Part shown: piece after piece, positions 46,542 to 56,040 of the stretch | How positions within the stretch are numbered: position 1 is the first letter of the stretch | Layout of the letters: every line of letters starts with the position of its first letter | Assembly: GCF_000276665.1 (NCBI RefSeq) | Contig: NW_004955465.1 | Location: forward strand, 1,333,901-1,397,900 | DNA: 64,000 nt | From: Chinchilla lanigera | Lineage: Eukaryota; Chordata; Mammalia; Rodentia; Chinchillidae | Direction: 5' to 3' | Notes under the pieces: model-generated | Database searches by the model: none | What the model was told of the DNA's origin: nothing | Seen by the model: the letters and a program-made list of their open reading frames with translations, nothing else | Position numbers and translations under genes: made by a program

Positions 46542-46910
46542 CCCCTCCCGGTGGCTGTGGCCAGGCCCCCAGGCCGGCTTGAGCCCTCTGTACCTGTTAC
46601 CTGCCCCACCGATTGCAGTGGTCTTTGCTCTGGTGCTCAAAGTGCAATGTTTTTTCAGTAAAATAATTTAATTGAAATACCTAGTGTTACTGTGTTGCGG
46701 AGCATCTTTCAGTTACAAGAACAAATGCAGAACTCCCTTGGGAATGGCAGGGCTAAGAGTTGTGGGAAAATGCTTCCAGTTTGCGGAGCAGCAGACCTGG
46801 CGGGTGGGTGCATGAACCAGCAGTGCGGCACCAACCCCGCCTCTCTCATTAGCACCAAGCTGGTTCCTTTTGAAGGTCTATTTCTGGAATAAAGAACGAC
46901 TTCCTCTTGT
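46542..46910 (+). other. TBC1D7: TBC1D7 3' UTR and polyadenylation candidates
   Basis: The UTR after the stop is short and GC-rich. At about 46659-46672 there is an AATAAT-like A/T stretch followed by a GT-rich element (GTGTTACTGTGTTG), a plausible main cleavage site near 46,680. A canonical AATAAA lies at 46888-46893 and could give a form about 220 bases longer. The sequence alone does not show which is used. Confidence 0.65.
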
Positions 46911-48159
46911 TGACGCCCCAGCCTTGGCTTTAGTTGGTACAGGGCTGGTGTAAGTGTGAGTTTGCTGCATTCGCAGAAATACAATCTTTACATGTCTTTG
47001 TGCTTCTCCTTGTGCCGGTTGGGGTGAAGCCTTTGTTGAACAAAATACATCTAAATTTACCGAGGACAAAGTACTTGTGTTGATATTTTGCTGGACTCCT
47101 ACTCTTTCCTGATGAGTTATTAAGTGTGGGGGTGGACTTTGGGGACCCCTGTGCTACATAGAAAGAGCTAGGGAGATGCTGGCAGGTTAAGGTTAATGGC
47201 TGACGACCCTCTGGCCATATTGGACTACACAATGGTCATATTCATGGGGCAGTGTGAGCCTCACTTTGCCACTGGTGAGTGCAGTGGGCCCTTTGTTTCA
47301 GCTCACTCAGTCGTCAGACCTGCAGGAGCCTCAGCGGGGACTGTGATTCTGCACCCCAGCCCTAAATGAGGAGGGAGATGGTGAAATTACAGAGTTACAG
47401 TTCTGACAACCCGGTCCCTCCCTCCTGTGTAAAACACCCATTGAGAAAGCATTCAGAGAAAATGGAGTTTTGAAACCAGCTGCTACTTCTCTCTAGTGGC
47501 AGGTTCAAGAATATTTAATTTTTAAAAACAAACTCAAAAGTCCACCCTGAAGAGAAAGCTCTTAAAGGCAAACTGCTACTACAGTTAAGACTTTAAAAAT
47601 GGACTTGTTGCTCGCCGCCTGAAAAACCACACTGAGCAATCACTAGCCCAGGCCCCTGAGCCCACGGATCTTGGAGATACATGACGTTCACAGCGAAGGG
47701 AGGAAATGAAGTAATGGGACTTCCCTTTAAGAGCCGCCTGGCATTTCCACAAACCTTTAGTAAGACAGAAGCCATGAAATCTACTGGTGTTCGTGACTTC
47801 CAGTTCCAGACAGGAGAAAAGGAATGAACATTCTGTCTGCAAGAGGAGAGTTTGAAGTCTGTGCTTTAGAGAGCTCCTGCCTGGAGGCTGGGAGGAGACA
47901 GCGCAGCACGGGTGTGCAAGACCCGAGCTTCCCTAGGGGAGGAAGCCGGGCCCAGGTCCTCTCGCTTCACTTGTTTTGGCTGAGGACCACATGACCTGAA
48001 ATGCAACGCTCTGTGTACTGCTGGGAGAGCTAAAAATAACCTGCAAATATATTTCGTCCCACCCAGTTTGCTGAAATAAGACCGTTCTGACCAAAGGGCA
48101 TGGGGTGGAGATTTTGTTTTATTGTTAAATGAGTCCATATGATAGCATCAAGAATTTAT
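46911..48159. other. Intergenic DNA downstream of TBC1D7
   Basis: No gene. The part at 47.5-48.15 kb is free of recognisable repeats. Confidence 0.45.
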
Positions 48160-48275
48160 CCCACCTACACCTGTAATCCCAGCACTGGGAAGGCTGAAGC
48201 AGGAAGGTGGCCTCGAATTTGGGGGCAGCCTGGGCTGCTCAGCAAGACTTGGTCTCCAAAAAAAGAATAAAAATT
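48160..48275 (+). mobile_element. 5'-truncated B1 SINE
   Basis: ACACCTGTAATCCCAGCACT, GGAAGGCTGAAGCAGGAAGG, 'cagcctgggctgctcagcaagac' and a short A tail. Confidence 0.85.
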
Positions 48276-48714
48276 CTTACAAAACCAAAAACTTTTTTAA
48301 AATGTTTATTTGAAAACTAAACAGCAGGGGATTTTGAAGGGCATCTGTGAGGACAGTGAACGAGCATATGAGAGCCCAGTTCTGTCATGACAGGATTTTA
48401 CTTTGAGAGCACACTACTTAGTTTCTGCCTGCTTCCCTTGGCGAAGAACACAATTCCGCGTAACAGTGTCCACGTTGCCTTTCTTGAAAACACTTGGTCA
48501 GGAAGCTGTGGGATGTTTCCTTTGTGTGAAAACCCAGACTGTTGGTCACAGCCACTACTGTATTGTGGGTGAAACGTGCAGTCTCCCTCTCCATCAGGAA
48601 ATGGGAACTTAACAGGAAAATTTTAGTTTCCGCTGTTTCCCTTCTAGAGATCTGACACAGACCAGAGACTTCCAGTGTACTTGCCTAGGAGATACTAAGC
48701 ACCAAAATCATTGA
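48276..48714. other. Unassigned intergenic DNA
   Basis: No gene or named repeat. Confidence 0.5.
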
Positions 48715-49305
48715 GTCTGTATGTGTAGAGTGCATATGTTGTGTGTGCGTAGGGAGAAATGTGCATGTGGAGCATGTATAGTTAAGATAGGTATGTGTAT
48801 GTGGAGTGTGTGTGGGAGTGTATGTGGAATACGGTGTGTAAACGTGTGTGGGTGTGTATTGGGGTGGGCTCTGGTGTATATGGATTGTGTATGGGGTACA
48901 TGTATGTGTGGAATGTAATATGTGTACATGTGTGTTGTGTACATGGGAGGTGGTCTGTGTATGTGTAGAATGTGTGATGTGTGTGGTATATGTGGGTAGT
49001 GGCCTGCCTGGTGTGTGTGGAGTACATACATATGGGTATATTCCTGTGTGGAATGTGTGTATATACATGTGTGGGGAGTGTGTGGGAGGTGGTCTGTGTA
49101 TAATGTGTGTGTGTAGTGTGTTGTCTGGGTATATGTATATGTGGAATGTGTGGGGTGTGTGGACTATGTATGGGGTGTACATATACGTATGTGTAATGTA
49201 TGTGTGTGGGGGCTGTGTATTGGGGTGGCCTATGTGTGGTGTGTGGAGGGCATACGTGTGGAGTGTATGTGTGTGTGGGGTGTGTGTGTGTGTGTTTGGG
49301 GCTTA
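48715..49305. repeat. GT-rich degenerate minisatellite
   Basis: About 590 bases of imperfect units such as TATGTGTGGAATGTGTGTG, with almost no C on the plus strand. The ORFs of up to 195 codons on both strands are products of this repeat (Cys-Val-rich on plus, Thr-His-rich on minus). The same composition resumes at 50,179. Confidence 0.93.
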
Positions 49306-50178
49306 TTTTTGCAAGGGAGAACAATATAATGCAGGACCCATATTTTATAAGATTATTTATAATAGTCACCCAAGAATCATATACAAGAGAGTGCAGGAAA
49401 TCTGTCCATACACTAAGACCAAGGAAATTAGCTGAGGGCCTGGATCCCGCGATAATATCCTACATGAGCCTAGCTGAAGACCCAGATCTCATAACAATGC
49501 CTCCCACAAATCCAGCTGGAGGCTCAGAGCCCAGAACATCTCATGCAGGCCTTTTTCACAGATCTGCTGTGAGGGCCCAAAGATCAGTGGTGGAATCTAG
49601 GAAGTCTGTGCCAGTGGGAGGAAGGATCTGTGCTAGCAGGCTGAGAGATCTGCACTGGAGCCAGGAAGCGATGCTCAGAAGAACCAGAGCTCCCCCAAAA
49701 GGTACCACAGGCGTTGTCAGCAGCAGTGAGGTCCTGAGCTTCTCTGACGATCAAGATGGCTGAGTTCCCATCAGGGAAGCCAACACAGCAAACTTCTCCT
49801 GGAGACCGGTAGTGCACCATCTTCCCCTCTGGAGCTAGGAAGCAATGCTCAAAGTGAGGACCAGAGCTCCCCGAAAGTGAACCAAAGCCATCCTCCATGC
49901 CAACAAGGTCCCGAGCTCCTTGCAGGATGTAAACAGCCAAGTTCATCAGGAAAGCCAGCATGACAAACTCCTCCAAAACAACCAACGGCTCCTTACAGCT
50001 TCTACCAGCTCCAGCACCCTTTTCCCGCTCCCAATAGCCTCTTAGTTCCCAAAAGCCTTTCTTCTTCTTCTCCAGTTCTGCCTCTTATGCTGCTGGCAAC
50101 AGTCCCCAGGTGGGCCTCCCACAACCAGCACCATGCTTACTCAGTTCAGCTGGGGGTTATAAGTTATCAATCCACTAG
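49306..50178 (-). mobile_element. LTR-like element interrupting the GT-rich tract
   Basis: GT-rich DNA ends at about 49,305 and restarts at 50,179. Between them lies complex sequence without SINEs. On the minus strand it begins TGGATTGATAACTTATAACC, carries a TATAAATA motif near 49,360 and ends ...AAAATAAGCCCCAAACACA, so it could be a solo LTR with TG...CA ends. No clear target duplication is visible. It contains a 174-bp duplication. The family is unknown to me. Confidence 0.45.
49657..50004 (-). repeat. Diverged 174-bp tandem repeat inside the LTR-like block
   Basis: GGAGCCAGGAAGCGATGCTC near 49,657 recurs as GGAGCTAGGAAGCAATGCTC near 49,831, and similarity continues on both copies. As 174 is divisible by three, the minus-strand ORF 49584-49985 (133 codons) repeats in frame: EHCFLAP at residues 46-52 and EHRFLAP at 104-110. 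No known domain. Confidence 0.7.
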
Positions 50179-50255
50179 TGTGGGAGTGTGTTGGGTTGTT
50201 GGTGTGTGTGGAGGGTATGAGGTTATGTGTGTGTATGCACGTGAGCATGTGGCCT
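50179..50255. repeat. GT-rich tract, right fragment
   Basis: 'agtgtgggagtgtgttgggttgttgg' and following match the style of the 48.7-49.3 kb minisatellite, suggesting the two were once continuous. Confidence 0.75.
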
Positions 50256-51954
50256 TGCCTGGTGCCCACTCACAGACAGACCGGAGACACACAGCTGGCT
50301 GTGTGTGGAAGCCATGGTGGGAAATGGGAGGGTGCCCATGAATGAAGGGCTTTGCTTGTGGGAAGTTCCAGCGTCCACGGTGTGCGAGTCACATGTGCGG
50401 AGTGACTGCAGCTCCTCGCCCCACCCACTGGGAGACCCTGTGTGTCCTGCCTTGTATTGCCCGTGTCCCTTGTCTCCCACTGTGACCCACAGCCGTTTCC
50501 TTGGTTTCTCCCTGAGAGAGCAGAACAAGAAGGGAAGGCTCTGGGAATGCAGAGCAGGAAAACAGCCTCTGTGGCCGGGCTGCGTCCCAGACTCATCGCT
50601 TACTCAGATGCCCAAGGGACAGTGTTGGAGATGCCAGCCCAGGACGCCCCAGGCGGCATGCGGTGAAAGTGTGGACCGAGCAGCATCAGGTTCTGCTCTC
50701 CAGCCCTCTGTGGTCACTAAGCGGGGACAGTGTTCGCCTTGGCTGGGCATTCTGCATTCTGGCTTTGGAAAGGCAGACACGCTTTCCTCCGCCCTTGTCG
50801 GAGTGGGCAGGAGTGTGGGAACTGTGGGCAGGACTTGGTGGCCTTCCCACTGGTGGCTGAACAGGGAGCCATTTCTCCTTGGGATGCTGCCAAGTGAAAC
50901 TGCCTGTGGCTCTTGGCACAAACCCTACCTCCCTGTCTCAGCTGTTGCTCATCCAGCGTTGGTGCCTGGTGGAGCGGAAGGGGGGGACGGGCGGAAGGCG
51001 TGGAGACCAGAAGTGGCGCGTTGGAGGGCCACAGAGGGAGGGCCACGGAGGTGGGAAATGGCCTTGCCTGCTTTCCTCACCCCTTCCCCTTCCCCTTCCC
51101 CCTTTCCCCTTTCCCTTCTGTTCTCTCATCTCTGTCCTCCCCTGCCTGTCCTCGGGATGCCAGTCTGGGTCCTCACGACAGAGGCAGCCAGGAGGAAGAG
51201 GGCTTTGGAGGAGTCACTTCTCAATGCCGCAGAGCTGTGCTTCCCACCCTGGGAGTCTCCATGCCCACCTCCTCTTCCCCTTCCCAGCAGATTGGTTCAG
51301 TGCCTTCTTGCTTGGTTTTCACTCGGTGATGGAATAAATGTGGCTGCACTCCTAACAATGAGCCAGCTCCTGTGCATTTAGTTGCTGAACTGTGTACCGG
51401 GCCTGCCCTCTGGGCGCTTACAATCACACAGGGAAAACAAGCAGTAACCACGGCTGGGTACCTTGCTGACAGCAAGAGTGTCTCTCAGCCCTAAGCTTCC
51501 ACGTGGGAAAAGGCGAACTGAGCCAGCCTGGGGGCGCCAGGAGGAGGTTCAAATGACTCGGAGATGCGTGGCTGCCTGCCTTTTCCCTTTGTAACAGAAG
51601 AGATGACATAAAGTGCCTTGTTTGGGAGAAGTCTTGAGCCTCTGCCCTCTCTGTGGTTCTGTGAGCAATGCCCGTCACCTGGTCAGTTTCCTCAGACTTG
51701 AGCTGGGACTGTTAGGTTCCTTTCCCCGCATCACTCAGGGTTACTGTGGGACGTTTTTACCAGCAGCGCTGGCAGTACACACTGCACACCACCTCTGTTG
51801 CAATCTGCTGTGTCCGTCAAGGCCCCATCCGCTGGGAAAAGTCCCTGGTAGACTTTGGAGCTGAAAGAACATTTTTTTTCCTTTTCCTTCTGTAATGCTT
51901 CAAATACCTCTCAACAATAATTGGAAGTGTCCCCTTTCGATTGTTTTGAATTTG
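50256..51954. other. GC-rich intergenic DNA with a long ORF of doubtful meaning
   Basis: A plus-strand ORF of 358 codons (50305-51381) is the longest in the window. Several other frames are also open over the same interval on both strands, and the translation has no domain and a low-complexity Pro/Ser/Leu part over the pyrimidine tract at 51,070-51,120. A polyadenylation-type AATAAA lies inside the frame near 51,333. I treat it as non-coding or at most as part of a noncoding transcript. Confidence 0.4.
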
Positions 51955-52012
51955 TGTGTGTGTGTGGGGGGGGTGGGCTAAGGCCAGGGCCTTGTGCATG
52001 CTATGGCCCAAG
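51955..52012 (-). mobile_element. ID-type SINE remnant with (TG)n
   Basis: A short TG run, a G run and then 'ctaaggccagggccttgtgcatgctatggccc', the reverse of an ID element core. Confidence 0.55.
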
Positions 52013-52215
52013 ACTGATTTTTTTAAAAATGTATTTTAAAAATTGGCATTGTAATTGTACCTTTTAATGGGGTACAGGGTAGCATTTTCACACATGTATA
52101 CAGTGGGTATCGACTAGGTTGTTGTAGTTGACCTGTCTCTCAGCACCAACATTTACCTCTTCTTTGTTCTGGGATCACTCACAGTCCTCTCTCATGTTGT
52201 CAGCCATAGCCACCC
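52013..52215 (-). mobile_element. L1 3' UTR fragment
   Basis: 'attgtaattgtaccttttaatggggtacagggtag', 'cacacatgtatacagtgggtatcgac' and 'tctcatgttgtc' match reversed L1MA/MB-type tail sequence. Confidence 0.6.
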
Positions 52216-53014
52216 TGCTGTCCTATGGAACCTGAGGAGGGATCCCTCCTGCCCAACTGTCGCACAGTGCTCAGGACCAGCCTCTCTCCCTGCTCCTTCC
52301 CTCCGTCTTGAACTTCCTGTGATGTGAGTGACACTTTGTACATTTTGCACATGCCCCCCCCCCGCCGCCTGGCAGACACAAGCTTTGTGAAGAGGGGTTG
52401 TCTGGTCCCCTTCCACACACTTGCTTCCCCTTGTATGGTTCCTAGCATGGCACCTCCCTGACCCTGTTTTCCTGTGCCGCTTTGGACACACTGTCCTCCT
52501 CACCAGGAGCAGCCTACTCCTCCCTTCTCAAAGACTGAGCCCAGTGTCCTGTCCTCCATGTGCAGCTTCCTCTTCTCTGCCCCGGGCTTCTCTCCTCCCA
52601 TGACATGCTTGGTGTCCTTTTCACCACATTGAATATATTGGCTTAGACAGATCTATTCGTGGCTCACGCTGGCCCTCGAGCTCCCCAAGGGTGGATGGAG
52701 ATCACATTGGATTCTTCCCTTGACCCCATGCTGGGCACATCTAGCCTACGTGGCTTCTCCATGAATATTTGTGGAGTATCTAAATGCCTGACCCTGTGTT
52801 CAGCTTCCCTCAATGACAGGTCTTGTCCCAAGCCTACCTTGCTTACAGGAGATTTTAGTACAGAACAGAGGCAGGGCTCAGAACACAAAGAGGGGAGGGT
52901 GGGAAGCTGGGCGGGACTCAAGAGACCCTGGACCCCTCAGTCTCTTATTTTTGATCTGCTTTCTGTGTCAGCTTTCTTTTCCCTCTGCAGCCTGGATTGC
53001 TTTAAGGAAGACAC
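52216..53014. other. Unassigned intergenic DNA
   Basis: ORFs of 126 and 91 codons run into the neighbouring B1 poly-T and are not credible genes. Confidence 0.45.
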
Positions 53015-53171
53015 TTTTTTTTTTTTTTTGTCTTTTTGAGACAGGATCTCACTGTGCAGTTCAGGCTGGCCTTGAGCTCACTTTGTAGCCCAGGCTGGTC
53101 TCGAACTTGCAATGATCCTCCTGCCTCAGCCTCCCGAGTGCTGGGATTACAGGCGTGCATCACCATGCCCG
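53015..53171 (-). mobile_element. B1 SINE with internal duplication
   Basis: Poly-T, TTTTTGAGACAGGATCTCAC, two 'caggctgg' blocks, CCTCAGCCTCCCGAGTGCTG and CATCACCATGCCCG. Possible duplication TTAAGGAAGACAC and TTTAAGACACC. One of the least diverged B1 copies here. Confidence 0.92.
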
Positions 53172-53443
53172 TAATACTTTAAGACACCAGGATGTTACAA
53201 ATGCAGCTTCTGGTCCCAATTCCTAAATCTACAGGAATAGACAGGGTAGGGGTACGGTCCAGCTTGGGTCTGTAGTGAAAGGGGGACATGTAGCTACTGA
53301 GAGCCCCTGATGTCTATGACAGTGTGGGGTTGCAAGGGAGGGACACTGCTGAGGGGTCCACTGTGGACTGGGGAGATAAGCTCTCCATTCCATTTAGCAA
53401 GATTCATGCCCTGCAGAGAGCACGGGACAAGGAGCCTTCCTCC
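53172..53443. other. Short unassigned stretch between SINEs
   Basis: Nothing recognisable. Confidence 0.4.
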
Positions 53444-53456
53444 TTGGCTGAGTCTG

Positions 53457-53561
53457 TTTTTTTTTTTTTTGTTTTTGGTTTTTCTCCGGTACCGGGAATT
53501 GAACTCACAACGTTGTGCTTGCTAGGCAGGCGCTGTGCCGCTGAGCTAAATCCCCAGCCCT
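53457..53561 (-). mobile_element. ID-type SINE with perfect target duplication
   Basis: It is flanked by TTGGCTGAGTCTG at 53444-53456 and 53562-53574. Inside is a T-rich tail, CCGGGAATTGAACTCACAAC, 'gcttgctaggcaggcgc' and GAGCTAAATCCCCAGCCC. The perfect 13-bp duplication makes it a young copy. Confidence 0.95.
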
Positions 53562-53574
53562 TTGGCTGAGTCTG

Positions 53575-55970
53575 AGTGGCTATTTCTGCTCTGTTCCTTC
53601 CTCATTTCTGCCAGCCCTTGAAGGCAGGCAGCCAGAGCCAGCCCTTTTACATGGGAGCAGGCTGAGGGAAAACCCCACTGGCAGCTGTGGCAAACTGTCC
53701 ACAGGTGGCCAGGTGTTCCCTTTGTGAGCACAGTACCAAGTCTAATTCTTTCCAGAAGTCCGCAGAAAGTTAACTGTGCCTGGCTCCTTCCCCTCCACCA
53801 GGGCCAGTGGGAGAAAGGAGAGAGTGGTTGTCAGCAGGGCAGCTGGGTTTGTTGATTTGCCTGGAAGCTCGGGAGGGGAGGGTGTACGGCTTCCCTTGGG
53901 CATCTAACATCTGGGTCTGTACAGAGCTGGGTCTGGCCAGGCCAGCTGGCAGTTGGGTGACCCTGAATAAAGCCAGCCAAGGCAGGCAGCTGGCTGCTAA
54001 GGATGGCTGATCTCCAGATCACTTGGAGGGCACGCTTAGACCTGAGGAATGTCAGAGCTGGGGGCGGGAAGATCAGCGGACACGAGATAAGAGAATGCAG
54101 TTCTGGGTGCAAGAGGGTCAGATGAGGTCATGCTGAGCAGTTGTGCAGGCTGTACAACTCAGCATCCTCCCCCTCCTCCTAGGCTCCCTCCTCCTGAACC
54201 TGCCCCTCTTGCTCTGGGCCTTCCAATCCCTACAGGGGGCAAACTGCTTCAGAGAGGCAGCTTCTCCCTGCACCCTTGGCCTCTGGCTGGGTAAATGGGC
54301 ACAGCGTTGCTGTCTGTAACCAGCAGAGGGGGTGACAATAATAGCACCCATCTCCCAGGGTGCAGAAAGGCACAGGAGATCTTTAGATGGGTGCCTGGCA
54401 CAGACTGGGCACTCAGGGAATACATGTTCTTATTTCATGAGGATTCTAATGAGTGCTCTTGTGAGAGTAGCCTTGTGACTGAGTCATACAAAAAAATAAA
54501 AGTCTAGAGCAGATCAGGCCCCAAGAAGAGGTGACCACTGCAGGCCAGAAAGACTGCTGCGGAACAGGTGTCTTGGGTTTTACTGTGCAGAGGGATCCCC
54601 TGGGGACCTCCAGGGATCTGAGATTCTGAGTCACTTGGTCTGGGGTGGCCTTGCCAGTTCTGCATTTCAAACACCAGTTCTGCTTCCTGATGTCACTGGC
54701 TGCTGGCCCTTGGGGGCCACAGTCTGAGTGGCGAGGCTCTAGGAAATGCAGGTTTCACCTACTACAAGAGTTAACCCTGATGCTAAAGGGGTGCACCCCA
54801 GAGGATGCCACCTGCCTATACTGTTTTCTCATTTTCCAATCATTAGTCTGGCTTCATTTGTGAGATGTTGCTAAAGCTCATTAAGCATTTTATCATCCCA
54901 GCAATGCAACCTTAGTACGGAGCTACGATACTCCCTCCTAACTAACCGCTCTCTCTCCCTGCTCAGACCCTGGAAGCGGCTTCACTCTGACCTCATCACA
55001 AGTCAGCTTATTACCAAGGACAGCCCTGTGGCTCCCTAAGCAACCACTTGGTCACTTACCCTTCTTTCTTACTAACCAGGCCCCAAGTCTAGGGCGTGTG
55101 CTGATCAAACTGTTTTCCAGGCTCTTTTGTTTAAAGAAATGGCAAATAAGGTAGAAGTCAACATTGGTTGGCGGGAATGTAGTCCTTCCACTTCATACTT
55201 GGAACACATACTCAATGGCTAGAACTTTAGCAGTTATCTGGGAACATGAGGCAACCTCAAGAATGGAAGCCACATTGATAAAGATGGTGGGGTAGAAAAA
55301 TGGAGCTGTGACACATGGATGATGTCCTGGGGTCACCATACAAGTTCCTCCCCTGCTCAACTACAGACTGCTTTTACATTGAAAAAAACCCACAAACTCA
55401 GTTTGTTTGAACCACTCATGTGAGTTTCTGATTACATGAAGGCTGCTGGGCCCAGGGCTAACTAACACCACAAGAGCAGATGCAGATGCAGGTTTAAATG
55501 TGTGTCCCAAACAGTCATCCCTCTGACCACCCTTCGGAGGATTCCCAGGGGGTGCAGGGCAAGGGACCGGATGCGGAGCAGAAGCCCGGCGTTCTGCTCT
55601 GCCCTGCCATTTCCTGTGTTCCTGGTGAGGCTAAGTCCTCTCACCTGTAAAAGGGGACAAAGGATGACTATGACCAGCTGTGTCCCCGTGCAGAGATCAC
55701 TGCCCTGAGTGGATGTGTCTCAGGGGGACACAGCGGTGATGGGTGCTGATCAAGCAGGGAGGGGCCATGGGGTCACATCTAGGTGTGGACAGCGTCCCAC
55801 CTCTGGTGTTTTTTTTAGGACTTCCCACCGTGACTGAGGCCTCAGAGCATGTGGCTTCCCTGTAACAAGAAGGCTGTGTCCCGTGCCCCTCCTCATTAAC
55901 CTCCTGTGCGTGGCGTTCTCTCTGAGGGGAGCTGGCAGCACAATCACTCTCTGTCCTAGCTCCTGAGTGC
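53575..55970. other. Intergenic DNA with MIR and MER5-like remnants
   Basis: MIR-like phrases lie near 54.29-54.43 kb ('gtaaccagcag...gtgacaataatagcaccc', 'ggtgcctggcacagactgggc'). A MER5A-like part lies near 54.58-54.65 kb ('ccccctggggacctcc...gagattctgagtcac'). The rest is unassigned and no gene is visible. Confidence 0.45.
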
Positions 55971-55978
55971 AGGGCCTG

Positions 55979-56040
55979 GCCTGGGTAACTGGTCAACCTG
56001 CTTCCCCCCCCCCCCCGGCCTGGGTAACTGGTCAACCCCC
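55979..56040. repeat. 39-bp direct repeat around a C13 run
   Basis: CCTGGGTAACTGGTCAACC occurs at 55980-55998 and again at 56019-56037, separated by a C-rich run (56004-56016). Confidence 0.9.

Noticed and set aside
48685..49435. Long ORFs on both strands (up to 195 codons) rich in Cys-Val or Thr-His
   Set aside because: They are translations of the GT-rich minisatellite, open in several frames at once.
50305..51381. 358-codon ORF as a gene
   Set aside because: There is no domain, several competing frames, a low-complexity section and an internal poly(A) hexamer. It is kept only as a low-interest finding.
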